From contig BSBM01000486.1 in NCBI GenBank assembly GCA_027924585.1, positions 47,012,001 to 47,076,000 on the forward strand: DNA of 64,000 nt. Reading direction: 5' to 3'. Below, in pieces: positions 13,201-24,500 of the stretch. The notes under the pieces were generated by a model, which was given only the letters and a program-made list of their open reading frames with translations, was not told the DNA's origin and ran no database searches. Source of the DNA: Larix kaempferi (taxonomy: Eukaryota; Streptophyta; Pinopsida; Pinales; Pinaceae). Positions within the stretch are counted from its first letter, which is position 1; the number at the start of each line of letters is the position of its first letter. Made by a program: the position numbers and the translations under genes.

Positions 13201-14526
13201 CAACCAGGCATATTGGAGTATGGACAACCACCACATTTATTGCTCTATTAAATGTTACAACCACGAAGTGCCATATCAAAGGATCAATGGGTAAGGATAG
13301 TTACAGGTAAGACTCGAATCACTTGTTTAACAAGCTCCTTCACATATCTTTCTCCACGATGGCTTACACTCGTGCTTCCATTAATTACCACCGTCAAGAG
13401 ACTTCAATAACAAGACCAGGATTGGCGTCGTGATACAGCCCCTCTGTAATTAATACTCATTACGATGGCAACACCTGCCAAATCACCACCTCGACGTTAA
13501 TGCAATACATGAAAATCCATTGTTTTAAATATATATCAAAGGTATGATTTTATTGTATTGGTTGAATTTGGAATATATTATACATTTCATAAACCTTCAT
13601 AGCTTGCACCATCATTTAACTCATTTAGTTCTCGTATGAGCATTGCCTAGAATTCATATTGGACATATTAATCCAAATTGTATTCTCTAGTTAGGATCGT
13701 ATATATATGTTTTCTTTTCATATAGTTTAAATTGTTACCAAAACTTCAAATAGAGTTAAATTAAAGGTCTAAATGCATCATAACTTTTCATATGTCATTT
13801 TTGTATAGATTCAAAGCCTACACAAAGTCAGGTATCTCTATATCGATGCATAGTACATTGACGATTAAAATAGATAGTAGAAGTATCATCATAATGTCTA
13901 ATTTTGTATTCTAGCCTATATCATAACAAGCTTTAGACAAAAAGCATTTTGTCGACATATTCATTTCCGAGAGAAGTATCGATTAAAAACTATGCTAAGG
14001 AGGCAAGTTGTTTTCATGTTTAAAACATCATATTTTAGAACAGATAAGAGATCCATACCTACATCAAAGAGTCACATAGATTTCTTTATAAACATTGACG
14101 ACCATTGAAATTTTTAAATACTCTTATCACATGTTCGGTTGCTTTTTCTCTTACCTGTGGATCTACGCATGAAGGATGGGTACAAATGTTTTAGATAACA
14201 TAGCTAAGTAAGCCTCGGGGCACCTCGAGGGACCCCTTTCATCATCATTAAGAAAACAAGTCGTCAGTACCCACTCAAAAGAACTCTGTCTTAAAAGAAA
14301 CATTACAACAAAGATAATTTAGTATCTTAATCATTATAGAAGTATGATGTGTCACTATCTTAAACTGTCATTAGTTAAAACGACACAAAAGTTAAGTTGT
14401 TTTCTACATTAATGATTTTGTTATTTAATACTGATTGATAAATATTTATTACTTCCGCATTGTGTTTTTAATATTAATGGATGTTTTTAAAAGTTTTAAT
14501 TTTTTACGAAAATACGGGATGTTACA
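10258..14526 (+). repeat. E2 3' LTR (about 4.3 kb)
   Basis: It pairs with 1153-5387, has the same termini, and is followed by the TGAAA flank at 14527-14531 that matches the left TGGAA with one change. The few indels against the 5' LTR make the two copies usable for dating the insertion. Confidence 0.95.
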
Positions 14527-14531
14527 TGAAA

Positions 14532-15779
14532 GTCACACTTACTAAACTTAGCGTATAGTTGATGATCTCTCAAAACTTGTAAAATAATACGCAGATGTTC
14601 GTCATGCTCTTCTTTGCTTTTAGAATACACTAGAATGTCATCTATGAACACAATATCAAACTTATCTAAGTATTTGTGCAGAATATTGTTCATTAAACAC
14701 ATGAATACAGTCGGGGCATTAGTCAATCCAAATGGCATGACTTCGAACTCATAATGTCCATAACGAGTTCTAAAGGTTGTTTTAAAAATATCCTCGTCCT
14801 TCACACGAACTTGATGATATCTTGACCTTAAATCAATATTTGAAAATATTGTTGCTCCACGCAGATGATCAAATAGATTGTCTATGCGGGGCAATGGATA
14901 TCGATTCTTGATTGTCATCTTATTCAGCTGGCGATAATCTATACACAATCTTAGGGTACCGTCTTTCTTCTTAACAAATATAACAGGTGCTCCCTAAGGA
15001 GACACGCTGGGTCTTATATAGTTTTTATCAATCAGTTCCTTCAACTGTGATTTCAACTCATTTAATTCCAGTATATTCATCCTATATGGAGCTTTAGAAT
15101 TTTCTATTGCTCTTGGTATTAACTTGATGGTAAAGTCTAAATCTCTCTTAGGGAGTAATCCTGGAATCTCCTCAGGAAAAACATCTTTGAATTTTTTTAG
15201 GACAAGTATATCTTCTAGTTTCAGTTTGTTCTCTTTAGTAATCAACTCATCATTCACTACATTCACTGCAAACATTTGACATCCTTTTCTAACTGCTCTC
15301 TTTACTTGCATGGCTGAAATCTGCCTAAGGGATGTCTTTCTTGGAATACCTTTTACTTCTACTGTTTCGTCTTCATCATTTAAACATGTAAAACTTTTTT
15401 CATAACAATTCAGAATGACATGATAGGCTTCTAACCATTCCATTCCAATTATGATATCATAGGATCCTAAAGGTAAAACATTCAACTTGGTTTGTGTCTT
15501 TAACTGATTCATAGATAAAACACAACTTTCAATAAATTCAGATACTTTTCTTTTTGTTCTTGTTGCTAGTCTAACTAACCAGGATTCATTGAATTTTTAT
15601 GTTTTCAAATTTAAAATTTTTACAACATCTGGTGATATATAACTCAGGCTAGCACCTGGATCAATCAAAATAGTAACATGATGGTTTTGTAGCATACCTT
15701 CAATCTCTACCATAGAGACTTGATGATTTGCTTGCCTATTGTCTAGTGCTGCATTGATTTTCGGCATCTCCCTTGCCAA
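14532..15779 (-). pseudogene. E1 protease and first part of RT
   Basis: Minus strand, read right to left: protease (15779-15597, LIDPGASLSYIS), a protease-RT linker (15512-14994), then RT to the E2 insertion point (14948-14532). RT keeps [20 protein letters not shown] and an intact FIDD catalytic motif, unlike E2. It is broken by a stop near 14995 and a frame break between 15513 and 15596. The missing C-terminal part of RT lies at 1-1147. Confidence 0.92.
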
Positions 15780-17060
15780 GTCTCCAACAGTAGGTTCAGT
15801 TTGTATGGAATGAATATTGTTAGTTGTTTGCTTCCTCTTGGGGCATTTTGATGCATAATGAGGACCTTGACACTCGAAACATTTTATAGGTGCCTTTTGA
15901 TCATTAGTTCCGGTAGCATTGGGAGTGTTTCTAGGAGCTGTAAAATTCTGTTGCTAACTGTTTCTAGGATTATTTCCTTGAAAATTCCGATTCTGAAAAT
16001 TTTTCTTTTGAAAACCAGAATTTCCACTAAACCTGAAATTTTTCTTTTTCAGCTCAAAATTGTTGGGTTTATGACTTTTCCAGTTTGATATCCCTTCTCT
16101 TTTCCAATTGGTGTCATAACAGAAAGTTGCTTTCCTCATGGCCTCTTCTAAGGTCTTTGGATTGTCATACTCGATTTAGTCCTTGATGTTGAAAGGTAGA
16201 CAACTCAGGTATCTTTGGATCTTTGGTTTTTCTTCCACGAGGTATGGCACATACCTCAGTAAATTCAGAAATTTATTGTTCATCTCTTTCATGTTCATAG
16301 TTCCTAGCTTTAAATCATAGAACTCCTTTGATTTTTCTTCATAGTATTGTTCATATAAGAACTTCTTTTTGAAGTATCGTTTGAAAGTACTCCAATTCAC
16401 ATCCTTGTCCTTGATGCCCTTCACTCTTTTGATGTCCCGCCACCAAATATATGCCTTCCCAATCAAGTTGTAGATTGCCATCTTTGCCTTCAATGATTCA
16501 GAATAATCATAAATTTGGAAGTACTTCTTCATGCTGGACAGCCATGCTTCTGCTATCTTGCCTTTTTCAGTTTCACCATTGAAGGTAGGGGGTTTGATTT
16601 TCTTGAACTCCCCAGAAATTTGCTCATACTGTTTGTGACTTTTTCTTTTGGGTTTGTAGTCTCCTTCACTGCTATCACTTGAATAATTTCGTTTCTTTTT
16701 GTGTTTGTCATGGGTAGCTTCTGATAATGTTGAAATGTTGTTCACATCATCAGTTTTCATTCTCTTACCCCTGTCTCGATGAGGTAAATCTTCAATCTTA
16801 GAGGTATTTTCAATTTCTCTATCTTGTTCATCAGTTGGGCATTGTTCGAACAGTACTTGATTAAATTCTTCTTGTGCCTTCAAAATTTTCTCATTGTCTT
16901 GTTTTATAGATCTGATTTATGCTTTTAACTCTTGAAATGCTCGTAATAATTCTGATGAATTGTCATTTAATTCGCAATGTACTTATTCTTCATAATGTTG
17001 TCCCATGCTATGACTGTTGGGTCAAAATCTGTCTTCTAAATGTTTAGCTGATCCTTCCAT
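15780..17060 (-). pseudogene. E1 gag, broken
   Basis: The likely start is the ATG complementary to 17058-17060 (MEGSAKHLEDRF), followed soon by stops. The long open part (16883-16176) has the same charged N-terminal region and capsid domain as E2 (AWLSSMKKYFQIYDYSES, YLSCLPFNIKD). Beyond stops lie the basic linker and an intact CCHC zinc knuckle near 15870 (CFECQGPHYASKCP). E1 and E2 carry stops at different neighbouring glutamine codons, so they were inactivated independently. Confidence 0.88.
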
Positions 17061-17189
17061 ACATGTAACTTAAAATAATTTCTATATAACACAAATAGTT
17101 TAAATTTTAATTAGTAAGATTTCTGTTGTAAATAAAATTTTTCTGCGGCGTGTTCTTGGACCTTTTTCAGGCCTAGAGTTCGAACATGA

Positions 17190-17201
17190 GCTCTGATACC
17201 A
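17190..17201 (-). other. E1 primer-binding site
   Basis: GCTCTGATACCA on the plus strand is the reverse complement of TGGTATCAGAGC, two bases from the LTR edge at 17204. It fixes the element's orientation. Confidence 0.95.
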
Positions 17202-20200
17202 TATGTAACATCCCGTAAAAATACCAAAATTTAAAATTTTTTAAAATAGCAATAATTATCGAAGTCGTTAATGTGGAACATATAAATTAATTAGATTTCT
17301 TAACTAAGATAATCAATAACGATGACACGTCATACTTCTCAAATAAAATATGATATAATTGTATTTGCTATTTCAGATTTAAACGGATGCTAATCTCCTT
17401 AACGAGATCTTTTTATGATTATGCATAAGAATACAATTTACAGATTTGCTTAAGTTCTAAATATGATTACATGCTGTACATAGTTTGTACTATTATGATG
17501 TTCTTGATGAAGTGCTGACAGTTTGTTTGTATGATGACGAAGGGGTCCTATGAGGTACCCTGGATTTTACTTAGATACGTTTAGCTAAGGCATTTGAATC
17601 TTGTTTCCATGTGTAGACCACAGGTAAGATTTTCTACGACAACATGTGTTAAGAGTACATGTGTCTTTCAATTCATCGTCAATGTAATATTAAAATGCTA
17701 AATACTTCCTTGCAATACAAGTTACTGGAGGTATGGATTCTTGGTTCTAAATCTAGTTTGTGTCCTGATTTACAAAACCCTTCAGTGTTATAATTTCACG
17801 TCGTCCAAGAGTTTTGTTATAATGCTACAATTATTATCATATGACTATTGTCATTATTATCAAAACAGTGATACCAATATCTATTGATAAGCTATTAGAA
17901 AGCTTGTAGAAATAGTGTTTATACTTTTGTACTATCATTACGTTTTGCTTCTATAGAACTTAGACTATTCTAAGTCCTGAATTCATCATTGGATTATCAT
18001 TACACAGTTAATATATGAACGGTTTAGTGACTAGTGCTTGTGCTATGAACTCAACATTATAGTGTATAATGTCACCATTTAAACTATACCTTAGGTATTA
18101 CATCTATCAATTAGACTTTGCAATACATGGCTAGCATATTAAAATGTGTATCGCTTATCTATACCTATAGGCTCACACTACTATTATGAATTGGAAATTC
18201 ATAGCTATTGTGTGAAATATATAATGTACATAGTATCTAATTATACTTTTGCATTGTTAGAATCCTAACTATATCTATGATCTCCATTTATCAAATGATT
18301 AACAATATATATATATATGGCTAAGCTTTATTCTATATATCTATACTCGAGCCATAGTAATGAAATGTTAACATTATAAAGTGACTAAACAATCACACCA
18401 TACATTGGCATACAATACAAATGTTACGATGCATAACAATAAACTATAGAGACTAATATGCAATGTGATCCACGGATCTAACAATGCAATTATTTTGATG
18501 TTGACAGGGTATTAAACTTGGCATACTTTCCAAGATGGCGTTGACAGGCCTATAATTAACGCCGTTCCACGGTTAAGTGATGTGGAACCCCAGTTGTAAG
18601 GTCTTCACGTGCTTTGTGTTGTAATAAGCATCACAATAAGCTGAGATGTGCCATGCACTGGCTCTCGATCTGCTTACTTGGCAATTGGTAGATGAAGTAA
18701 TCAATGCAATATTGATTGCAATCTTGGTTCGAATATTAACGTGCCTTAACTAGAATATCTCCCACTGTTGATCTCTGCAAGATCTGGGGCTGTGAATGAA
18801 ACCCTATTCTCGCGTTGGTAAGTAATGGAAATATGGTTTTCGTCATTCATTGTTGCGTTTTTCGTGGAAGGTCGTAGAGCCGACCGTCTGCTGCAATGTA
18901 GGGTTTTAAAGATTGTTGAGAGGAGGACTCCTTCCTCGGTTTCGAACCTTGGACCTGTGAGGGATATTTCTTAATAGTTGCAGGATCACATTCTTGTGCC
19001 ATAGCACTACGATACAATCATGGAAGTTGTGTATGGTTTTTCTGTTAGTTGTTGAATTCATAGTTTGAACTGAGGTTCGATCCTCCAATTGTGAAAAGGT
19101 CTTCTGTGTTTAACTCGTGGTTGTTGTCAAATGCCATTAGGATTCGTCGTTTTTGCTGTGTGGTGTGCCAAAGTTCAAGGCTTCGTTTCTAATGGTAAGT
19201 GTTGACGATAATGAAAATAATACTGTGTTGCTTGCTTTTATTCTTGCATTTTCTTGTTTTAACCTTGCGAACTATGCTTGGCAGGTACCCTCTTCGTAGA
19301 AGGTTGCTATGCAAAGGGTTTGGAATGGAAATGATGCATCCACTTCCTGGTAAGATCCGGTGGTTCTCGAAACATCGTTGGCGCCTTTGGTATGGTTTTG
19401 TTGGTGATTACTGTATGCCGAACCTTGGAAATACTCGACTTGAATTGGGTGATGGCCGAGTGTCAAGTGTTTGTTTTGCTCCATGCTGTAAAGAGGATAA
19501 TTCCTCAATTGTTTACAATGTTAAACAGCTCTGTGATGCCTAGCTACGTCATTTTGAAAGAAACTTGATTTTTTGTTTATACTTCAATTTGTTAAGGGTT
19601 TAGACCCTGTGTAGTTTTGTGGAGTCTTGAACTCGTTTTTAGTTCTCTGGTTGATGAGGGTTAGACCCTGTATGATGCTGGAACTGTGAAACAGTCTGAA
19701 ATGTAAACTCTGTTAAAACTTTATAGTTTTGAATGTGAATCGGGAGCCGAGGGTTCACCTTTTTCTAAAAGACAATGGCTCATTTGAAAATGAAAAGACT
19801 TGTTTAGAATTAATGGTTGAGAAAAATAATTGTATACTGTTGTGTGATGCCGAACAACGATAGTTGTTTTTTGGCCGAGAGTTATGGTTTGCATAACTGT
19901 AGATAGTTGATTCCTGTACATCCTTATCGTTGTTGATAATTACGTTTTTGGAATCGTGATGAGATAGTTCGGTTGTTAAGTGTTTTTGGAATGGCTATGC
20001 CACACTGTTCGATTTTGTTTCACGAATGAGAACCTACCTGTAGCTTTCGTTTGCTATCTGGTTTGTACTCAGCTTTTGTACCCGATACTTAACTTGTGTA
20101 TCAAATGGTTTCGATACAATGTATGTTTTCTTGTTAGGGTTTGAACAATTTATACTTTCGGCTAACTGGAGTTATTTGATGTTTAAATATCTTGTTTGTA

Positions 20201-20328
20201 TTATCAGTACAAGAATTAGTAAGTTGAAAATAGAATGTTGTTTAGGGTTAGATAATAGGTCTATTATAAAAATAATTATCTGAAGTTTGCCATGAATGGC
20301 TTGATGAGAAGTTTATCAACTGTGTACC

Positions 20329-20333
20329 AAATA
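20329..20333. repeat. Target-site duplication of solo LTR (AAATA), left
   Basis: AAATA precedes TGTAATGTCCCC; the same AAATA follows the far end at 21845-21849. Confidence 0.9.
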
Positions 20334-21844
20334 TGTAATGTCCCCATCTTGACCCTATTGCATTAATATTGTAAATGATGTAAATATTGTTATTTAGTCA
20401 TGGTGAGGAGCTCAAGGCCAAGGCCTCGCCATTGATTTATCGTTCTATGTATCGGCAATTAGAATAGATGCATATGGTTCTTGTGCTAGCTGTGCACAAT
20501 GAGAATTCGGACATCATGTAAATATGCAAATTTTAATGAAAAAACCCACAACCAGCTATGCAATACAACAAAGAGATGGGGGCATGATCTTTACAAGGAA
20601 TAGGGAGGGAAAATAACCAGACCCTTGAGCCATGGTGTTAAGCCATTTCATTGAGGAAACCCATGAACTCTCAACCACCCATTTGGTCTCATGCACCCAA
20701 TCATTTAATTCTTCCAAGAATTGGTTGAGACAATTAATGCCTTGGGATGGGAGAGGTATGGCTGTCAATTTTCGTGTATGGGCAAGACAGCAACCTGGGA
20801 AATCGAGTTTTGGTTTGCTGGGCAAGAAAACCCTCACGAAATTGTGCCCAAAGCCATTCTACACCCATGGCATTCATCCTCTCATGCAGTTTGAGCTTGT
20901 TGGGGTTTTATCCTTCACGTTTTTCACCATTTCCTGCATTATTCCATGCCTGCAAACTCGTTTTTGGTTAGCTCAGTGGCGGGGAGAAGAGAGCCATGAT
21001 TTTTGGGGTTATGGAGGCCGTTTCTGCCCACGAAATGCCCATGAGCATTTTTTTGAAAACGATTCTGCTCTCTTGGGGTTGATTTCCCATTCTCTCCTTT
21101 TCGTTTTTGGTTGCCCACGTTTTTCTGGAACTGGTAGAAACCCATTGTTGGGAACTTCACTATATAAGCATTTTTCTCATGCCCAGCACTTACACTTTTG
21201 CTGTTATATGCATCCATCTCCTAGCAGCCCCAGAAACCCAACTGCTGGTTGGTATTTCTAATTCTGGTGTATCTATGGCTATGTGAGACCCTGTTGTTCC
21301 CTAGTTCCTTGTGGAGATCATGCCCAGCTCGGGGGTCGCAGTGGCACTAAGAGATTGAAGAGCACACTGGCCTATGGTTGGGTGGAACGTTGCAGAAGCA
21401 TAGCTGGTTGCTCAGGGACTACTTTTTAAGATAAGTACTCTCATTTTTTTTTCTGTCATGAAATGCTAAGTGTATGCTAGATAGTAACATGACTTTAATT
21501 CCACTGTGTTTAATTACAATATGCCTATGACATGAACAGCTTGAATGTCTGGAATGCATGATGGACGTGTGACAGATTTCTAGCCCGGTTGGGTTTGCAA
21601 ATGTCTATGCTTTTCCATATGTCCATCTTCACTCCATATGAATGTTTATTAAGTTACGAAAATGCTAGATGTGTGTTAATTCTGCACATGATTTACTTCT
21701 GTTGTGTTTGCTTAGATTTGTACATCTGCATGCCTGTCTTTTTATATATGTGGATGTTTTATTTAGTAAGCATCAGGGCCAATTGCCCAGTTTTAGCATC
21801 ACGATGCTCTCCATTGCACTGGTATGATGGGTGGGGACGTGACA
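20334..21844 (+). mobile_element. Solo LTR of an unrelated gypsy-type element
   Basis: The 1.5-kb segment begins TGTAATGTCCCCA and ends TGGGGACGTGACA, imperfect inverted termini typical of Ty3/gypsy LTRs, and is flanked by a perfect AAATA duplication. A TATA-like box (TATATAAG, about 21161) suggests plus orientation. No primer-binding site, coding domain or second LTR is present, so it is a solo LTR left by recombination. The 209-codon frame at 20632-21261 shows no known domain and I do not count it as a gene. Confidence 0.9.
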
Positions 21845-21849
21845 AAATA
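21845..21849. repeat. Target-site duplication of solo LTR (AAATA), right
   Basis: It matches 20329-20333 exactly and abuts the terminal GTGACA. Confidence 0.9.
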
Positions 21850-23239
21850 AACACTCGGATTCTAGGTTTTGTGATAACTTAGGGTTTTGATGCTACTGTA
21901 CAGATATTTAATAAATGAAATTAGAAGTGATAGTTAGTGAAATAATATATGTATATTTATAACAAATCTGTACAGAGATTAATTTTGCAGCTGCTATAAT
22001 TCTTAAAATATAAATGCTCTGAAAAACATGAAATGTATAATATTGAAATGTGTGTGATTACTATCTGAACTAGATAGAGTTAAAAAGAAATACATAGAAC
22101 TATGCAAAAACAAAATGTGTTTTTCTTTTATTCAAGAATTAGATGAATTATATGCAGCTGTTTATACTATACTGTAATGTTTATTGTGTTTAAATATATG
22201 GCAGAATTATAACAAGAGCACTATTGTATTCATCTTTTCCAATCAACGGCATTATGCCTATCACTCATCTTTCTTAATTTACTTCTCTATACTGGATTAC
22301 GATGCAGATAACAGCATGGGGAAAATATAGAGTTTGTTATCGATTCAATCATTTCATAAAGCTCTTTCATTCAGAATCATACTTAGATCAAAAATTAAAA
22401 TAGTTTCTTCTATATGACTATAATTAATAATTCTATTATGCAGAAACATTTAACTATAAACAAAAGTAAGAACAGTAAAACCTAGTTGACTGTAGGAGAA
22501 ACAAACAGCCCAAGGAACCCGTTCCACCCAACCTATTCCTGAAGACAACCAAGTTTACTTGCCTTAGGACCCCCGAGCCTGTTCACTGAACCACCAGGAG
22601 GAAGATTCTGTAGAAGCCTTAGTACATCAACTTGCAGTAGAATAGAGATTATCCAGTCATAAAGACTCAGCAGTCAAAGAGACCTGTACCAGCACCTCTA
22701 GTTTTCCTTCTCAGTATATCAAGCAGACTCATAGTTGCACTCTCACATAGCCTCCCTATTCGAATTTCTCAATGATCACCTGATGCACTTGAGGAATATT
22801 TGTGCAGAAAATATTGTAAGGGGCTACCTGCCCAATTCGAATTTCCTTATCTAGGTTGCCTAGGCCTTTTAGTGGTTAACTGGTCATTAATGAGATGCCT
22901 ACTCTCTTCCACCCACCTGGGGAATAATGCCACAAATTTAGGGGTAGTTGTCCCATAACCAACAGCTAGTGGTGGAGTGCAAATGCTTCCATCTGTCCCA
23001 TACCTTCTAACAGCGTCCATTCCTCCTAGTGGGTCAGTGAACACTCATTTAACAGTTCCCTTGGATGTTTGTCTCCTATTTTAATTTATTAAATAATAAT
23101 AATTAGTAAATTACAATCATCCTTGACCACACTTGGTCATAATTACAAAACTTTGTAATTAAAATTTAACATAAAGTAGTTTGCAAATAAAATAATATTC
23201 TCAGAATTTGGGTAGGTGACACTAGAGAATCCGCGTAAC

Positions 23240-24500
23240 CACTAGAAGCAATGCCACACAAGGTGCCACTGCATGAGGATCCATGAACGTGGGTTCCCGT
23301 AGGAGGAAACGAATAAGAGGTACTCGACCCAATATGCAAGGTAGATCATGAATAATAACGAGCATAATATGGAGTTGTGGTGGGACTTGGATTATGCTTA
23401 AATTTTGGGTGGTTACCATACATATAACCACTCGAAGGGGGAGGGTAAGACGTGTATGGATTGGGGTGAGAATAAATGGCACCAATAATGTCATGTGTTG
23501 AATGAGATGCATCCGAAGGGTCTTTCCAGGAGGAATTACCTATACGGGGAATCAAGGAGGGTGGTGTATAGGTAGATAGATTGTGATATATAAGGTCATA
23601 CTACTGCTCCTTGAGGATGGATTCCTTCTCAGTTTGTGGATGTTATAAGGCCACGTCTTTTTCTATTGATGGGAGGAGGGATTTTAGGAACCCATCTAGA
23701 AATATCCTATCGTCGAGCTTAATACTACACAAAATTTGACATCGACACGAATCATGGATGTGGTCTGTGATATGCGTGGATGAATTCTGTTGGCATGATA
23801 GAAGGATCTCCACTCCCTCATCATAACGGATGGGCAGCTAGAAAAAGACAGAAAAGTGGACGCTAGGGACAGAAAGTTGGGGTGTGTCACATGAGGTTTC
23901 TTTATGTACCTCTTGGTTGCTATAGTAGTTAAGGTTCACTGAGATAGATGTAATCCTATAGATTTAGATGATTTTTTTTTAAGAGAACCATAAGTGGAAT
24001 GACATAATGTGGTTTTGAGGATCCTCACCCATCTCCCCTCAAAATTAGGGATGTTTGAGGGAAGTTTGGTCAGCATGGGAGGAAATGTAGGATCATGATG
24101 AATTGGGTCATTAGTTAACCTTTCCAAATCTAGGAGGGTAAGGCTAGCCATAAACGAGAGACTTGCACTAGGATACAAGATGTAAGTACCAACAATGGTG
24201 TTGGTGGTGGTTCCACTAATGGTTCCTCTGCTAGTATTTATGCCGATAGTAGTTCCTCTTCCAATAGTTCCTCCACTAGTTTTAGGGATGTTTCCTCCAC
24301 CAAAGTTGAGGTTGATTAATCCCATGGTATTAGGAATTCTCTTGCCACCTGAGGTGGGATTGGTTCCACCACCAAGATTAGGAATGTTGATTCCATACAT
24401 GGTGTTGGTTGTGTGTGCAGGTGAAGGTGATCCTGACTATGAGGTGTCGATATAAGATGTCATAGAGGATATCTTCGATGACTATGCAGTGTGTGTTGAA
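23240..24500 (-). pseudogene. Decayed retroelement gag
   Basis: A minus-strand coding trace is spread over several frames. From right to left it shows a glycine/threonine-rich region with repeated GGG-N-I-P motifs (24400-24200), then LTNDPIHHDP and LPSNIPNFEGRW, then THPNFLSLASTFLSFSSCPS (23890-23840), then a proline/tyrosine-rich tail (NPYTSYPPPSSGYMYGN, near 23450). The spacing of a FEG motif, a tryptophan/tyrosine-rich block and a proline-rich tail resembles the capsid part of plant gypsy gag proteins. It has many frameshifts and stops. No protease or RT follows, because E1's LTR begins at 23221. Similarity search would settle the family. Confidence 0.55.

Larger units (their letters stand above)
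1153..14526 (+). mobile_element. Complete Tekay-like (chromodomain) Ty3/gypsy element (E2)
   Basis: This 13.4-kb LTR retrotransposon is complete in structure: 5' LTR, primer-binding site, gag, protease, RT, RNase H, integrase with chromodomain, polypurine tract and 3' LTR. Each LTR is about 4.25 kb, so nearly two thirds of the element is LTR. Termini are TGTCACC and GATGTTACA. It is not autonomous now: gag-pol has a frameshift near the start, several stop codons, frame breaks in integrase, and changed catalytic residues in RT and integrase. The two LTRs are closely alike with scattered substitutions and small indels, for instance an extra stretch near 12985-13020 in the 3' copy, so the insertion is of moderate age. 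Confidence 0.95.
1..23221 (-). mobile_element. Older Tekay-like Ty3/gypsy element (E1), partial and interrupted
   Basis: Read leftwards from its LTR, this element shows 5' LTR (17204-23221), initiator-Met type primer-binding site, gag, protease, reverse transcriptase (RT), RNase H and the start of integrase, which runs off the window at base 1. Two later insertions split it: element E2 at 1153-14526 inside RT, and a solo LTR at 20334-21844 inside the LTR. When the flanks of E2 are rejoined, the RT frame is restored around the site. Frame breaks and stops throughout show it is dead. Its outer LTR edge ends GGTGACA at 23221 and the 5 bases beyond are CTAGA; the matching target duplication would lie left of the window. 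It belongs to the same family as E2 but is clearly more diverged from it than E2's two LTRs are from each other. Confidence 0.9.
17204..23221 (-). repeat. E1 5' LTR, enlarged by an inserted solo LTR
   Basis: On the plus strand it runs from TGTAACATCCC to GGTAGGTGACA, the reverse complement of the E2 LTR ends. Blocks shared with E2 LTRs can be followed along it, for example the block around 22500-22600 matches 1790-1880, and 17540-17580 matches 5075-5105. Without the insertion it is about 4.5 kb. Reading frames within (18906-19543, 19721-19921, 22847-23044) show no recognisable product. Confidence 0.9.

Noticed and set aside
18301-18322. Candidate microsatellite (TA run)
   Set aside because: Only about 9 TA units, common in AT-rich DNA; the runs at 30291 and 30360 were noted only as landmarks of an insertion.
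20632-21261. A 209-codon frame in the solo LTR
   Set aside because: It lies wholly within the LTR, has overlapping frames on both strands and shows no recognisable domain.
24195-24455. An 86-codon plus-strand frame rich in V, L and P
   Set aside because: It is the antisense of the glycine-rich part of the minus-strand gag remnant.
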